Below are positions 41,701 to 50,428 of a DNA stretch of 64,000 bases, in pieces (position 1 is the stretch's first letter; each line of letters starts with the position of its first letter). A program made the translations under genes and the position numbers. The stretch lies in NCBI GenBank assembly GCA_911728455.2, contig OU452228.1, positions 9,534,629 to 9,598,628 on the forward strand, written 5' to 3'. This stretch comes from Marthasterias glacialis (lineage: Eukaryota > Echinodermata > Asteroidea > Forcipulatida > Asteriidae). The notes below the pieces were generated by a model that saw only the letters and a list, made by a program, of their open reading frames with translations, ran no database searches and was not told where the DNA came from.

Positions 41701-44700
41701 TGGGGTCGGGGTGACGATTTGGACAGGGGGGTTGGGTAGGGCTGTGGATTTTTGCATGGAAACTGGGGACTCTCGTGGGGATTCATGAGGGGACTCCTAA
41801 AAAAGCCCAAAAGATAAAACGATAAAAATTGTTAATGAAAAATGAAACATTATGACTGACTGTTTAAGAAAAATAAGTGTTGAATTTACTACTCGGCATG
41901 ACAGTAGAAAAAAAGAGTCTTTAGCATTTCTTCAATAAGACATATTTCGGAAGACACCTGCCCTATAAATCAGGGCCCAATATCATGATGCTGCTTACCG
42001 CGGAAAAGTGCGCTTATGGTCCCTTGAATAAGCGCTTTAAAGTGCACCAGAAGTGCAATATTCTGAGGTAAGCAGGGGCCCATGCAATTTGGCCCAGCTC
42101 TTAAGTGTGAATCCCAATAGAGTTGCCAATTAGGCCAGTAAGTGTAAAAAATCAAATTATCAATAAAATGTTAAATTAAATTCTGTAGATCTTAACAAAT
42201 TGACTTCGGCTTACTGTAACTTACACTGTTAATAGATTCTGCAGTGCCTTGTCTACTCCTGTAACCAGTATTGGGGAAACTTGTCTGCTCTTCAATGGAA
42301 TTTTTCTTTTTATTCTACGGCAAAAAGACGAAAAGAGGATTCATTAGTAAACATGTAAACAAAACTAAATAACTGGCTAATTGTCATTGACACGTAGGCT
42401 ACCCATCAGTCTGAACTATTACTTTCTGTTCCCTTTTTTCACCGTTTACCTTAAAAGCGCTACTTTGTCTTGCCTGTTGTAATTTTACTGCTGAACAATC
42501 CAGCGCATTAACTTCTCACATTACACCTTCTTGTGGCTAAAAAACCTACTGAAACCGGCAAAGTGCACTATGCAGAATTCTAAATTGGGCATTTGCTGAA
42601 CTCTTTGATTAATGCAGCTTGTTTTCTACAGCAGGGCCTGATTTAATAAACTGAATAAGCACAGAAAAAACCTTGCTTAGCAGAAACAGTTACCAGATAA
42701 AATGTGATGTAGTGTGTACTGTTTGCGACTGTAGCCTTCTAATTTTTGCTTAACACCTTTTTCTGTTTTAAACAGCTTTATCAAATTGGGCACTGCAGGC
42801 CAAAAGCGGGATTACTTTAATTGGCAAAGGGAAAGTGTGCTTCGATAGCACCTACGAAAGTTTCAGACAACTTAAAACAAAAATTAGGGGGGAAAAAAGG
42901 CATGGGGAAGGTCTACTAATGATATGAGGAGGCATTATCTGAGCCACTATGGCCATTTACGAAACCACTGCTTGGGCTTGGGCTTGGGCTTAGGCTCTGT
43001 CAGTTATTTTGAAAACATGTGCTTTCCTTACGGGGATTCAAACAGGCAGACGGAGCCCAAACCGGAGCCCAAGCCCAAGCCGTGATTTCGTAAATGGTCT
43101 ATGTTAACAGCTCTACAAAACAGGACACTTGTTTGCCTGGTGGTTACATTCTGTATTTTAATACATGAAAGTCCACAATTTCTTTTGGTTTATGTTCCCA
43201 AACTCATTTTTTAGAAAGAGCAACATCCTATTACTTACTCTAGACAACAGGTTTTCAAAAGATGTCGCCAGTGACTTCTTGGCCTTCTTGAAAGCACCAA
43301 CTTTCCCCTCGCCACTTTCTGTTGATAGTCCTTTAGTGAGCACTTTCCGATCCTAAGGAACGAAGAGAAGAAAACAGATCAAGACGTCACCAATTTTAAC
43401 ATGGGTAGTACACTTTCCGGCTAATTTTTAATGAAGATTTTCTGTTGAACAATTGAAAATATTCTTAATACCAGCTACATGTATTTAGCCAAGGGGATGT
43501 TAAGGTGTCTTTTTGACATGCCTACCCGCCCCCCCCCCCCCCACCTTGAGTCTGGGGGACTTTCTATACAGTGCTCTCTCAACAGTTTACCAAGGAAAGT
43601 CCATTTTCGCAGAGTACCATGGGAAAAATAATGACAAGTTTTGGGTCATTGCGTTGCATTGGGCCTGCCTTGCAACGACCTGGTTATAAATGGTTTGCAT
43701 GCAGAAAAAGCAGCAAGGTCATACTGCTCTACTGTTTACGCCATAAGATGGGTTTTTTTTGTGGGTGTGAGGCCAGTGAATGTTTTTCACACTCATGTTT
43801 GCCATTTCAAGGTTTCAAACTGCCTGTGCATGGCTGGGTTGTGAGAGTGTTTTTGCACTCAACCGCTTTTTAAGAAAAATTTCCTCTCCCGGGTAAACTT
43901 TCAGGTTTGCACTGTATTGCTAATTGTCCATATTGGGCAGCTTTTTGACCCCTACATTTAGTTTGTAATTTACCTTTCAAGGTACTAAATGTTACTAGTT
44001 TATACACTATTTTTTCATTTGGAATAAAATTTGGACATCCTTTTTTGGAAGTTCTGGCCAAAACCCCTTTTGGGAAGCCGTACTGGTGAAATCAGCCGTG
44101 GTTGCGCAGTCTACACAATACCTGCATAGGACTTGCATGGGTGCTGTCCCCACTACCCGCCTCCGTGTCGCTGTTGTGAGTATGTGCATTCTGTTGCTGT
44201 TCACAGATGCTAATCAGATGGCTCATGATGATTTCATTAGCCTCCTGGGCACTCGTAGCTTTGGCCTCCTGAAAGTAAACACATTTCAAATAGTTTGGCT
44301 TCTTTTTCAGAGAGCAAATACGTACATCTTTAGTACATATGGACGTGGACATGTGTACAAACTGTGTTGGACACAGCGGTGGTCAAACAATCAAAACACA
44401 CACACACACACGTGTTGCACAGAATGAAACTATCAGCTTTCTGTTAACATCTATGAGGGCGCTGTTGGGCTCATGACATCATATCTAGAGAGGTTTATTT
44501 ATACGTTTAATCTGAACGCTTACTTGGTATAAAGCTGGTGGTTCTCTGAAACAATCTGTTTCAGGAAATAATTTTCTTCTGAAACGCTGTTATTTTTCCC
44601 AAAATATTTTGGGTTGGACCATGAATCACCGATTTTGAAAAAAAAATAAATAAAATACTTCACAAATATTTAGCAAACTTGCAACTAATGCTAATTGAAA

Positions 44701-47700
44701 AAACAAATATGTACACATTTGTACGTTTTCAAAAAATGAGTGCAAACCATAAACAGTGCAAAATGGCTTAAAACCAAATTATGTAAACCTAAAATTTCTT
44801 TAAGGCAAAATGTCTGGAGCGGAAGATGAAATAATAATAATAAATAATAACAATAATAGAAAATAATAATAATAAACCCACTTCAGCAAACAGCTTATTA
44901 AAATATACTTGTATGGGATAAAACAACTTAAATTCACTCCTAATTCTGTACAGATTGAATCTGTACATGATGCATTGGGAAAACAAAGATTACTTATCCG
45001 TCTATTTCTGGACAGAATAATTGCATCTATCGATCACGCTACGACATGATCGGCAAGGGGGCCCCTCGCCCAGTTCTCATCACACCAGGTGTCGGCCAGT
45101 ATTTCCTTTTATAAGCGACAACCGAGGCATGCTACCTCTCTATTTATCTTGCATGTCTTCACTTCATACTATCAGGCCCCAAAGGTGCCAACTTGCACTT
45201 AGAAAAACAAGAACTGGCTGTAAGACTCAGGCTTGTGCTTTGTGCTGTAGACTCGGTCAGCTGCTTCAGGGACCTAGCCCTGCCCCCCCCCCTACCACCT
45301 TATACATACATGAACCACGGCAAGTCAAAATCAAGTGTGCTATGTATTAAAAAGGTTTAGTCTTGAAAGTCTTCTGCCTGTTCCACTTAATAAAAACCTG
45401 CAGGTATCTTGTGTGGAAAAAAAAAAGACTCAAATAGGGCACCTTCTCTTAGACCAGTTTTGTTATGCTATCCATTTCACAAATTTATCTGAATAGCTCG
45501 TGGGATGAAAACAAACTAATAAACATTTTTTTTTTCTTTCTCCAATTCCACTACATGTAAATGTAATCAAAATAAGGCTGGAAGTAACAGTCTGGCTGGC
45601 ACTGACAAAACATGACAATTCACCACTGTTTATGCACAAATGGCATATTGAGAACAGAACAAAGATGGTTGAAGCATGGCTAAAATGTCTACATTAAAGA
45701 CAGTCTACTTTAAAGACACATTTCGAAAGTCAGCTAAGACTAAAAATATAAAGACTCCCGAGACTTCTCCATCTGGCCTACTTTTTTTCCAGATTTTGTG
45801 AGCTGGAAAAATTTGTGGGCGGAAGGGGGTATTTGGGATGGATTTAAATTCACTGAGCTGCAAGAATTCAGCTTCAACTCTGGAGAGTCTCGGGCGCAGT
45901 AAAGCTGTTAAAAGCAGAAAATAAATACCATGAGCAATTTAGCGAGGGAACAATGTCACTTAAAGTATGGCTTACTTTTGGCTTGTAAAATGTACCGGAT
46001 TTATGGGCACTTAATGCAGCATCTCACACTGCAGTCACACTCGGTTTATAGGGTATAATGTCAAATTACAACGGTAGAAATCCTCATGCAAAGTATGCAT
46101 TAGGGTTCCTTGCTAACCCACAAAATGGGCTAAATACAGAATGTGTGCAAAATTCTGGACATTAGCCCTCCTATGCATGTGTTCCACAAACTTCCACAAA
46201 ATTGCCTACCCCTTACATCCGTGGTGCATTTGTATGCTTTCCCACAAACTTTTGCATGTTCTTCTGAGGAGAAGTGCACAAGTACCACAAAGTTCCACGG
46301 TGAAATAAACAAAGTCCCACACTGAACAGTTACTGCAGGATTATGTGGAACTGACCTGCTATGCTCACACAGTATCTTGTTTTCCAGATGCCATGGGACT
46401 GCATGTATGTGGTCTCTACGTTCTTCAAAATTCCATAGTTTTACTTTGTGGAAGCGGATCAAAAATTCCACAATTGTTGTGGTATTGTGTGAAAATTGCA
46501 ACTGTGGAATTCCCTGGATTTAACGGGTTTTTGAACAAAGTGCACTAATTATAGGAGGGTTAATAAGTGAACTGGCCCATTTCATACAGCCTGTAATGTA
46601 AGCAGATGTATTCTCTGCTCAAGAAGTACTCCTGCATTTCCGTTTCATAATCTCTGCTTATAACGGTAAGCAAAGCAGAAGGCTCGCTAACTTACCGCCG
46701 GTTCGGTTCTTGTAAGCAGATGAGTGACACAACATTTTCAAGCCATTGTGAATATGCAAATGCGCTGTCAACTCTTTTGGATTGCTTGTGAAACCTCTCA
46801 TGATAATTATACACATTTTTTCCTGCACAACAATTTTTCTTATCAGTAAAAACATTAATGAAATTGGTCCTAGATCCTTTGCTTTTAGGACCAAGTTAAT
46901 GACAATTCTTACCACAGAGTGCTGCCATTACGGCACCCTATAGATGGCTTGCAATAGACGCCATCGTTGATGACAGTTTCCATTTTGGCTCGAAGCCGCG
47001 TCAAGCTCTGTAAATTTCAACGCAGCTTGAGTTGCTTACCAACAAGCCAACCAATCATGAAAGGAGTTTATGAAATGCATGCGTGCCGCGTGCAGTACTT
47101 ATGTGTATTGCACAGTTGTGCACTCGAAAAAATGAGCTGTCATTGTCATTAAAGATGGATGATTTTTCCCATTGTTGACGTCATGTGCAACCCATCTATA
47201 AAGTATGTGATCATATGGGCCATAAGTTCAGAATTCAGTGGTGAGAAGTGCCATGAAGTTGGGCCTTGGTCATGCTGTTAAGCGGAATCATCAATGTATT
47301 GAGTAGGTTCTGTTTTTGATAAGCAAAAAGTGTCCATGCTTAACATACATTACATGTACATGAATGCTTAGCTGCTTTATAAAACCTGGACGTGGACCTT
47401 CTACCCTTGTTCATTTGACATTCTCCCCTCGTGCCATCATCCTGGTCATGTTCCCTGTGTGATACAGCAATTATAAATACTGATTCTAAAAAAAAAGGGC
47501 ACGACCATTTTTCCTTCCAGCCTCGGTTTGGTTACATTGGTTTAAATAGGAGAAACTAAGATGGCGGCACCCAAATGAATTATCAGACTACACACCTTTG
47601 TTTTTGTTACCACGGAGTTGCGTTCTGACTCACTCAGCGTTTCCAACTGCTTCAGCAAAATATTGTGCGCCTTCTCAGGGGACTGACCTGACACACCCAA

Positions 47701-50428
47701 GAGAACAAAATGGAACCAGTCTCGTAAAAATCATTTGTACAAACAATATGCATGTCAACTTTTCAAAACTGAATATCAGAAGGTCATTTGTTACATACTA
47801 TTTGTAAGGTAAATAATCTTTTATACGTAAACACATACAGAATTATTCACCTTTTTGAATTAGTTTTTAACTATTTGAACAGAAACAAACAACTACATGC
47901 AGCACAACTGCAACATGTGAATTGTACATGTATACCGTGTTTCTTGTGAACTTATATAAGGGACTACAGATTAACTCTCAAAAACCACTAATGCAGATGT
48001 GTCATCCCTTCAAGATACGTTTCCGGAAAATCACAGAATTGGAATAAAAATAAGAAATATAAAATGATGTTGTACCATAAAAATCCCTTTAATTTTTTCA
48101 TGTTTTTCAATACATACCCCCCATGAACGTACATAATTAACGCAGAATTCAGTGATGTTTTCCACACTAAGTTCTTATCATCAGCATCCAAATGTTCATT
48201 CCTTACAAACCTGACGACACGCCAGGTCGTCTTACCTCAATCTTGCCTTTAACGCTACAAGCAGGCTACATGTATGCCAGACGTATAGACAACACATACA
48301 AGCTGTCAAATGTAACACTTGCTCTAATCAGTTGTGAATGAGTAGTTCTAATGCATGCAAGCAGGCATTAATCTCCATGCTTCTTCAGTAAAAAATACAT
48401 GTTCAACATAGACTGTCAGATTTAAATTTACCACGACACATGAATTTGTATACGAATGTACAATGCTGGGAATCAGGTTGATGTACATGTACCTTCACTG
48501 ACGTCAACCATTCACCCCTATGGTATCAGGTTCAAATCCCATCTAGAACTCGAGCTTCCTTTGTAAGTATTGGGTGTTCAATCCCATTATGCTATGCCTA
48601 GTTCAGGATCTCCCCAAACATGTTTAGTGCATCGCCTTGTGGTAAAACTGAATGTTTTAAAGGTAGATTATAGGATTGGTATTCAACCAATTTTTTTTAA
48701 ATATTAGTATCAGTCTGAAAGCTTACTGATTATGAAGTTCATACCAGTATCAATCTTCCATTGAAGTATTTCTGTCTGAAATACTGTCAAAGTCGTGAAA
48801 TAAGAATTGGGAGATGCCGATTTTAATTTCTGTCGTAACAATCAATATTAAGGGACAATGTGTTTACATGCTGAAAAGTGTGCACAGTTCTTCACTATTT
48901 TCACCCGACTCGGTTGACAGATTGAGCCCAAATGTTCAAAGGATTGTTTTTTCATGTATATATTGAATCACACAAGGTAAGAACTCTGCTTTACCAATCA
49001 TACATTTTACCTTTAAGTACAAGGCATAGCACTAAGATCCCTTGGTTTCACTACCCTAGATAAGTAGACAACAAAAGTTATAATGTTGCAAGCGCTCATA
49101 TTGCTTTTTTGATTTTGTTTTTTTTATAACTCTAATCTGTCTAATTATTACTCTCAAAATGTAAAAGAGTGAAAGTTTCACTTGCTTGCCAGAGTGGTGT
49201 CAGTTTGGCTCTTTTGAGAGTGAAACTCACTCTTCACCACTCTTTTTTGAGTGAAAGTGGGGTGAATTTCACTCTGAATCTAGTGAAAATTCATGTTTTT
49301 CACTCTAAAAAGAGTTGTCCGCCATATGGCTCCTTGCAAGAGTGGTATGGCGGACAAAAGGAGTGGTTTTTCACTCTTTTACATTAAGAGAGTATTATTA
49401 TTTTTTTAAAGACTGTTTATTTTCTTAAACTACTGTCGAATTTCACTGCATTGTACATGTATTTAGCATAATTGTTATTTTTTTTATCTTTGGTCACTCA
49501 TGGGTTTTCAAATGAAAAAAAACCCCAAATAATACAATACCCTCACTTAGTTTTTCAATAATTTAATGACTGATTTATTTGTTTATAAATATATTTCAGG
49601 GTATATTTCATTGATATTTCCCCTCCATTGTTGTAAAGCATGGTACGCTCAGTGCTTTACAACATCTCAAATAAAAAAAAAACACCTCAAATGCGCCATG
49701 TTCAAGCGGCCAGCTCGATGCAGGCTGTAGCATATTCTGGACTGCAATTTGCATTCAAATGCTGTCATCGCACTCGCTCGGAGAGCCTAGACTCTACAGT
49801 GTTTCATGGCTAAGTCTGTAAAGGGCAAAATTTATTCAATCCTACATCATTCCGCAACAGAGAATTTGATGGTTTAGCACAATCAAGAAAGGACAGGGGA
49901 AAAAAAAAACAACAAACACCCTGAGCACTTAACTAAATTATTGAAACCAGCCTAAAAACAGAGTAAAAATTTCATTTCGTTTTATGTATATAGACTGTTT
50001 CTTACTCAATAAATAGGCAAAAACTGTGCCAAGTTACAAAGCGTCTAATCTTTCCTTTCTTTTTTTACCCGCTTCTTCCTCGAAAACATTCACAAATCAA
50101 ATTGTGCCGTATTTAAAAAAAGAAGAAGATACTCTGACAAACAGCTCCGTCCATCCTCCAGCTCTCCTTTTACCTTCCTTTCCTCAAATAAAACACGTAA
50201 TAAATCAAATTATATCACGTTTAAAAATGATACTCCTGCAAACAACTATGTCTGTAGCCCTAAAAGCTTTCTGGCATGTTATTTAGTCTGGGGATACGAC
50301 ATACCTTCCAACGTCTGGCATAGCTTGTGCAGTTGGTGCATTGGGCACGTTCCGCAGATCACGTGGAGTTTACTTTTCTGCAGCGCGACATTGAAGGACT
50401 GCCTGAGTGTGGTCATAATGCTATCAAC
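26375..50428 (-). CDS. TBC1D4: TBC1D1/TBC1D4 (AS160)-type Rab GTPase-activating protein, 16 exons, N-terminus missing
   Basis: Rab-GAP of the AS160 family. In vertebrates it keeps Rabs 8/10/14 inactive and retains GLUT4 vesicles until Akt or AMPK phosphorylation relieves this. Exons in order: 50305-50428, 47596-47687, 44122-44268, 43239-43352, 42225-42314, 41429-41796, 39131-39285, 37301-37501, 35806-35967, 34513-34671, 33064-33215, 32479-32571, 30943-31102, 29155-29324, 27492-27725, 26375-26755. They total 2802 nt (933 codons plus stop) with consistent phases and GT/AG junctions. Order: tail of PTB2 (1-45), [10 protein letters not shown] linker, Ser/Pro-rich region (190-311), MSWRQQIF block (about 340), calmodulin-binding-like [19 protein letters not shown] (about 410), TBC domain (485-729), coiled coil (750-850). 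Catalytic Arg539 (IDLGRT) and Gln576 (YCQG) are present. Invertebrates have one gene for vertebrate TBC1D1 and TBC1D4, so the symbol is shorthand. Confidence 0.96.
27492..27725 (-). CDS. TBC1D4: TBC1D4 exon, C-terminal coiled coil (visible residues 730-807)
   Basis: [20 protein letters not shown], then heptad-like [20 protein letters not shown] and [30 protein letters not shown] in human TBC1D1 is nearly the same. Acceptor AAG at 27726-27728, donor GTAGGA. Confidence 0.96.
27915..28080. repeat. Dispersed repeat, family D
   Basis: CTTGAAAGGGCACAGCAGTT and ACATCCATGAGGAAAAATG match the 13640 copy; the AGGGCACCACAGCAA unit is locally repeated. Confidence 0.55.
29155..29324 (-). CDS. TBC1D4: TBC1D4 exon, end of TBC domain (visible residues 673-729)
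   Basis: [20 protein letters not shown], then [16 protein letters not shown]. Matches human [21 protein letters not shown]. Acceptor CAG at 29325-29327, donor GTGATT. Confidence 0.97.
30943..31102 (-). CDS. TBC1D4: TBC1D4 exon, TBC domain (visible residues 620-672)
   Basis: [40 protein letters not shown] and GFVAKVF. I chose the acceptor TAG at 31103-31105 over the CAG 6 nt further in, because it restores the conserved IQ before MYQLS. Donor GTAAGT. Confidence 0.97.
31412..31599. mobile_element. MITE family C, full copy
   Basis: Inverted ends CCCAATTTCATAGAGCTACT and AGTAGCTCTATGAAATTTGG. The interior has GGTTACCAGCCAAAATATCA and TGTGACTGGTATCCTGCT, which also pair. It is the best copy of a family seen at 11570, 27088, 34720, 35058, 42632, 46574 and 47260. 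Lies in a TBC1D4 intron. Confidence 0.85.
32479..32571 (-). CDS. TBC1D4: TBC1D4 exon, TBC domain (visible residues 589-619)
   Basis: [20 protein letters not shown] then [11 protein letters not shown]. Matches human [27 protein letters not shown]. Acceptor CAG at 32572-32574, donor GTTAGT. Confidence 0.97.
33064..33215 (-). CDS. TBC1D4: TBC1D4 exon, TBC catalytic Arg and Gln fingers (visible residues 538-588)
   Basis: [20 protein letters not shown], then [20 protein letters not shown]. Arg539 and Gln576 are the two catalytic fingers of TBC GAPs (family knowledge). Acceptor CAG at 33216-33218, donor GTGAGT. Confidence 0.98.
33425..33545. repeat. Dispersed repeat, family D
   Basis: GGCAGTTTTTCCTAAGTAAA through GGGGCATGAAGGCAATG resembles the copies at 13640 and 61975. 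Confidence 0.45.
33745..33962. repeat. Imperfect tandem repeat, about 25-bp unit
   Basis: TGTAGTAATTTTGTAGGTAC recurs with variants (GTAGTCATTTTGTAGG, GTAGTAATTTTGCAGG) across the stretch, clearest between 33831 and 33905. Confidence 0.8.
34513..34671 (-). CDS. TBC1D4: TBC1D4 exon, TBC motif A (visible residues 485-537)
   Basis: [19 protein letters not shown] and [20 protein letters not shown]. It holds the TBC entry motif (P.SRRGEIW) and the start of IxxDxxR. Acceptor AG at 34672-34673, donor GTGAGT. Confidence 0.97.
34720..34960. mobile_element. Degenerate MITE family C copy
   Basis: CCCAATTTTATAAAGCTGTT at the left; GTGCTTAGCAAACTAATGAA near 34871 forms the other end; AGGTTACCAGCCAGCATAG follows at 34943. 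Edges uncertain. Confidence 0.5.
35058..35668. mobile_element. Long (about 610 bp) relative of MITE family C
   Basis: Ends GGCCCAATTTCATAAAACTG and GCTTTATGAAATTTGCGGCC are inverted repeats. ACTTACAAGAACCGCCGGCA at 35201 is shared, inverted, with the element at 46574-46870 (TTACCGCCGGTTCGGTTCTT). No open reading frame of transposase size. Confidence 0.7.
35806..35967 (-). CDS. TBC1D4: TBC1D4 exon preceding the TBC domain (visible residues 431-484)
   Basis: [20 protein letters not shown] then [13 protein letters not shown], ending FRQG with Gly split. [13 protein letters not shown] is identical to human TBC1D1. Acceptor CAG at 35968-35970, donor GTAGGT. Confidence 0.96.
36409..36510. repeat. 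Dispersed repeat, family F
   Basis: GCCTTTGAGAAAGACTCTGC and TGAGGCCATTAACAATTTTT match 21610-21690. Confidence 0.6.
36865..37070 (-). mobile_element. SINE-like repeat, family S2
   Basis: GGGAAAACCCACTCAATCTG, AGGAACTGAAAAACCCACTC and GGCGGGATTCGAACAGG align with 10515-10700. On the minus strand GTTCGAATCCCGCC is a strong B box. Confidence 0.65.
37301..37501 (-). CDS. TBC1D4: TBC1D4 exon, calmodulin-binding-like helix (visible residues 364-430)
   Basis: [16 protein letters not shown], then [20 protein letters not shown] and [18 protein letters not shown]. The last part aligns with human [23 protein letters not shown], the calmodulin-binding region. Acceptor CAG at 37502-37504, donor GTGAGA. 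Confidence 0.95.
39131..39285 (-). CDS. TBC1D4: TBC1D4 exon with MSWRQQIF block (visible residues 312-363)
   Basis: Begins [11 protein letters not shown] and has [17 protein letters not shown], matching human RRISWRQRIFLRVASPM. The junction with the previous exon makes SRTSS, similar to human KRTSS around Ser751, an Akt site. Acceptor CAG at 39286-39288, donor GTATTG. Confidence 0.94.
39416..39545. repeat. Cluster of short palindromes
   Basis: CTATCATGGTACCATGATAG at 39424-39443 is a perfect 20-bp palindrome. CTATCATGATAC recurs at 39475 and 39514 with CACCTCGC / CCGCCTCAC flanks, suggesting three diverged units. Confidence 0.75.
39565..39957 (+). mobile_element. SINE, family S3, diverged copy
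   Basis: Head GTGCACTGGACTAAAGTTCT, body AGAAGGGGTTTGCCCAGATG and GGTGCTATACAAATGGGTCT, tail TGATAAAGTGCGAAACAAGA. An A-rich insertion interrupts it near 39707-39735. Confidence 0.65.
41429..41796 (-). CDS. TBC1D4: TBC1D4 exon, Pro/Ser/Thr-rich regulatory region (visible residues 190-311)
   Basis: Starts [17 protein letters not shown]. It has many SP/TP motifs ([23 protein letters not shown]) and an Akt-type RxRxxT site RPRSKTLGD at visible Thr268, in the interval where human TBC1D4 has RRRAHT (Thr642). It ends MRKMPLSR, the Arg codon being split with the next exon. Acceptor TAG at 41797-41799, donor GTACAA. Confidence 0.93.
41975..42102. mobile_element. Small palindromic element
   Basis: GGGCCCAATATCATGATGCT and a right end GGGCCCATGCAATTTGGCCC enclose GCTTACCGCGGAAAAGTGC and its partial inverse TGAGGTAAGC. 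Related in ends to family C. Confidence 0.55.
42225..42314 (-). CDS. TBC1D4: TBC1D4 exon (visible residues 160-189), Ser/Thr-rich
   Basis: Reads [20 protein letters not shown] then [10 protein letters not shown]. Not conserved, but open, phase 0 at both ends, with acceptor TAG and donor GTAAGT; inclusion keeps the reading frame. It could be alternatively spliced. Confidence 0.75.
42632..42795. mobile_element. MITE family C, full copy
   Basis: CAGGGCCTGATTTAATAAAC and the inverse of ACAGCTTTATCAAATTGGGC form the ends. Interior GTTACCAGATAAAATGTGAT matches 31482-31501. Confidence 0.7.
42949..43099. mobile_element. MITE with GGCTTGGGCTTGGGCT arms
   Basis: Left GGCCATTTACGAAACCAC followed by GCTTGGGCTTGGGCTTGGG; right CCCAAGCCCAAGCCGTGATT then TCGTAAATGGTC. 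TAT flanks both ends and may be the target duplication. It sits next to the 42632 copy, in a TBC1D4 intron. Confidence 0.8.
43239..43352 (-). CDS. TBC1D4: TBC1D4 exon (visible residues 122-159)
   Basis: Ends [19 protein letters not shown], matching human KNKAKRSLTSSLENIFSRG. Acceptor AG at 43353-43354, donor GTAAGT at 43237-43238, phase 0 at both ends. Confidence 0.92.
44122..44268 (-). CDS. TBC1D4: TBC1D4 exon (visible residues 73-121)
   Basis: Reads [39 protein letters not shown] and on to ASPMQ. Aligns with human VSDQEENELVILHLRQLCE; the following Ser/Gly-rich part is not conserved. Acceptor AG at 44269-44270, donor GTATTG. Confidence 0.9.
46161..46564. mobile_element. 404-bp MITE with ATTAGCCCTCCTAT ends
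   Basis: Left ATTAGCCCTCCTAT and right ATAGGAGGGTTAAT are inverted repeats. The interior repeats TTCCACAAACTTCCACAAA and, near the right, TTCCACAATTGTTGTGG. Confidence 0.75.
46574..46870. mobile_element. Relative of MITE family C
   Basis: GGCCCATTTCATACAGCCTG at the left and ATGAAATTGGTCC at the right. ACTTACCGCCGGTTCGGTTC is shared, inverted, with 35201-35220. Confidence 0.65.
47596..47687 (-). CDS. TBC1D4: TBC1D4 exon (visible residues 42-72)
   Basis: Reads [20 protein letters not shown] then [10 protein letters not shown]. Aligns with the human RHLSSLTDNEQADIFERVQ helix region. An alternative acceptor 5 nt inside (47683-47684) would break the phase, so the outer AG at 47688-47689 is chosen. 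Donor GTGTGT. Confidence 0.88.
49149..49394. mobile_element. MITE with TACTCTC...GAGAGTA ends
   Basis: Left TACTCTCAAAATGTAAAAGA and the inverse of CTTTTACATTAAGAGAGTA match (two mismatches and an indel-free core). The interior is built of CACTCTT and AAGAGTGAAA motifs. TTAT on both sides may be a target duplication. Lies in the intron 47688-50304. Confidence 0.8.
50305..50428 (-). CDS. TBC1D4: TBC1D4 exon, end of PTB2 (visible residues 1-41)
   Basis: Starts [20 protein letters not shown] and ends [14 protein letters not shown] plus G of a split Gly codon. Aligns with human TBC1D4 DEVMLTLKQAFSTAA and CPMHSLHKLCERIEG. Acceptor AG at 50429-50430, donor GTATGT at 50303-50304. This is the most upstream exon I can identify. 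Confidence 0.95.

Larger units (their letters stand above)
44269..47595. other. TBC1D4 intron, 3.3 kb
   Basis: No coding exon recognised. Contains AC and AAT microsatellites (44394-44412, 44832-44875) and two MITEs lying end to end (46161-46564 and 46574-46870), plus a family C remnant near 47260-47400. Confidence 0.7.
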
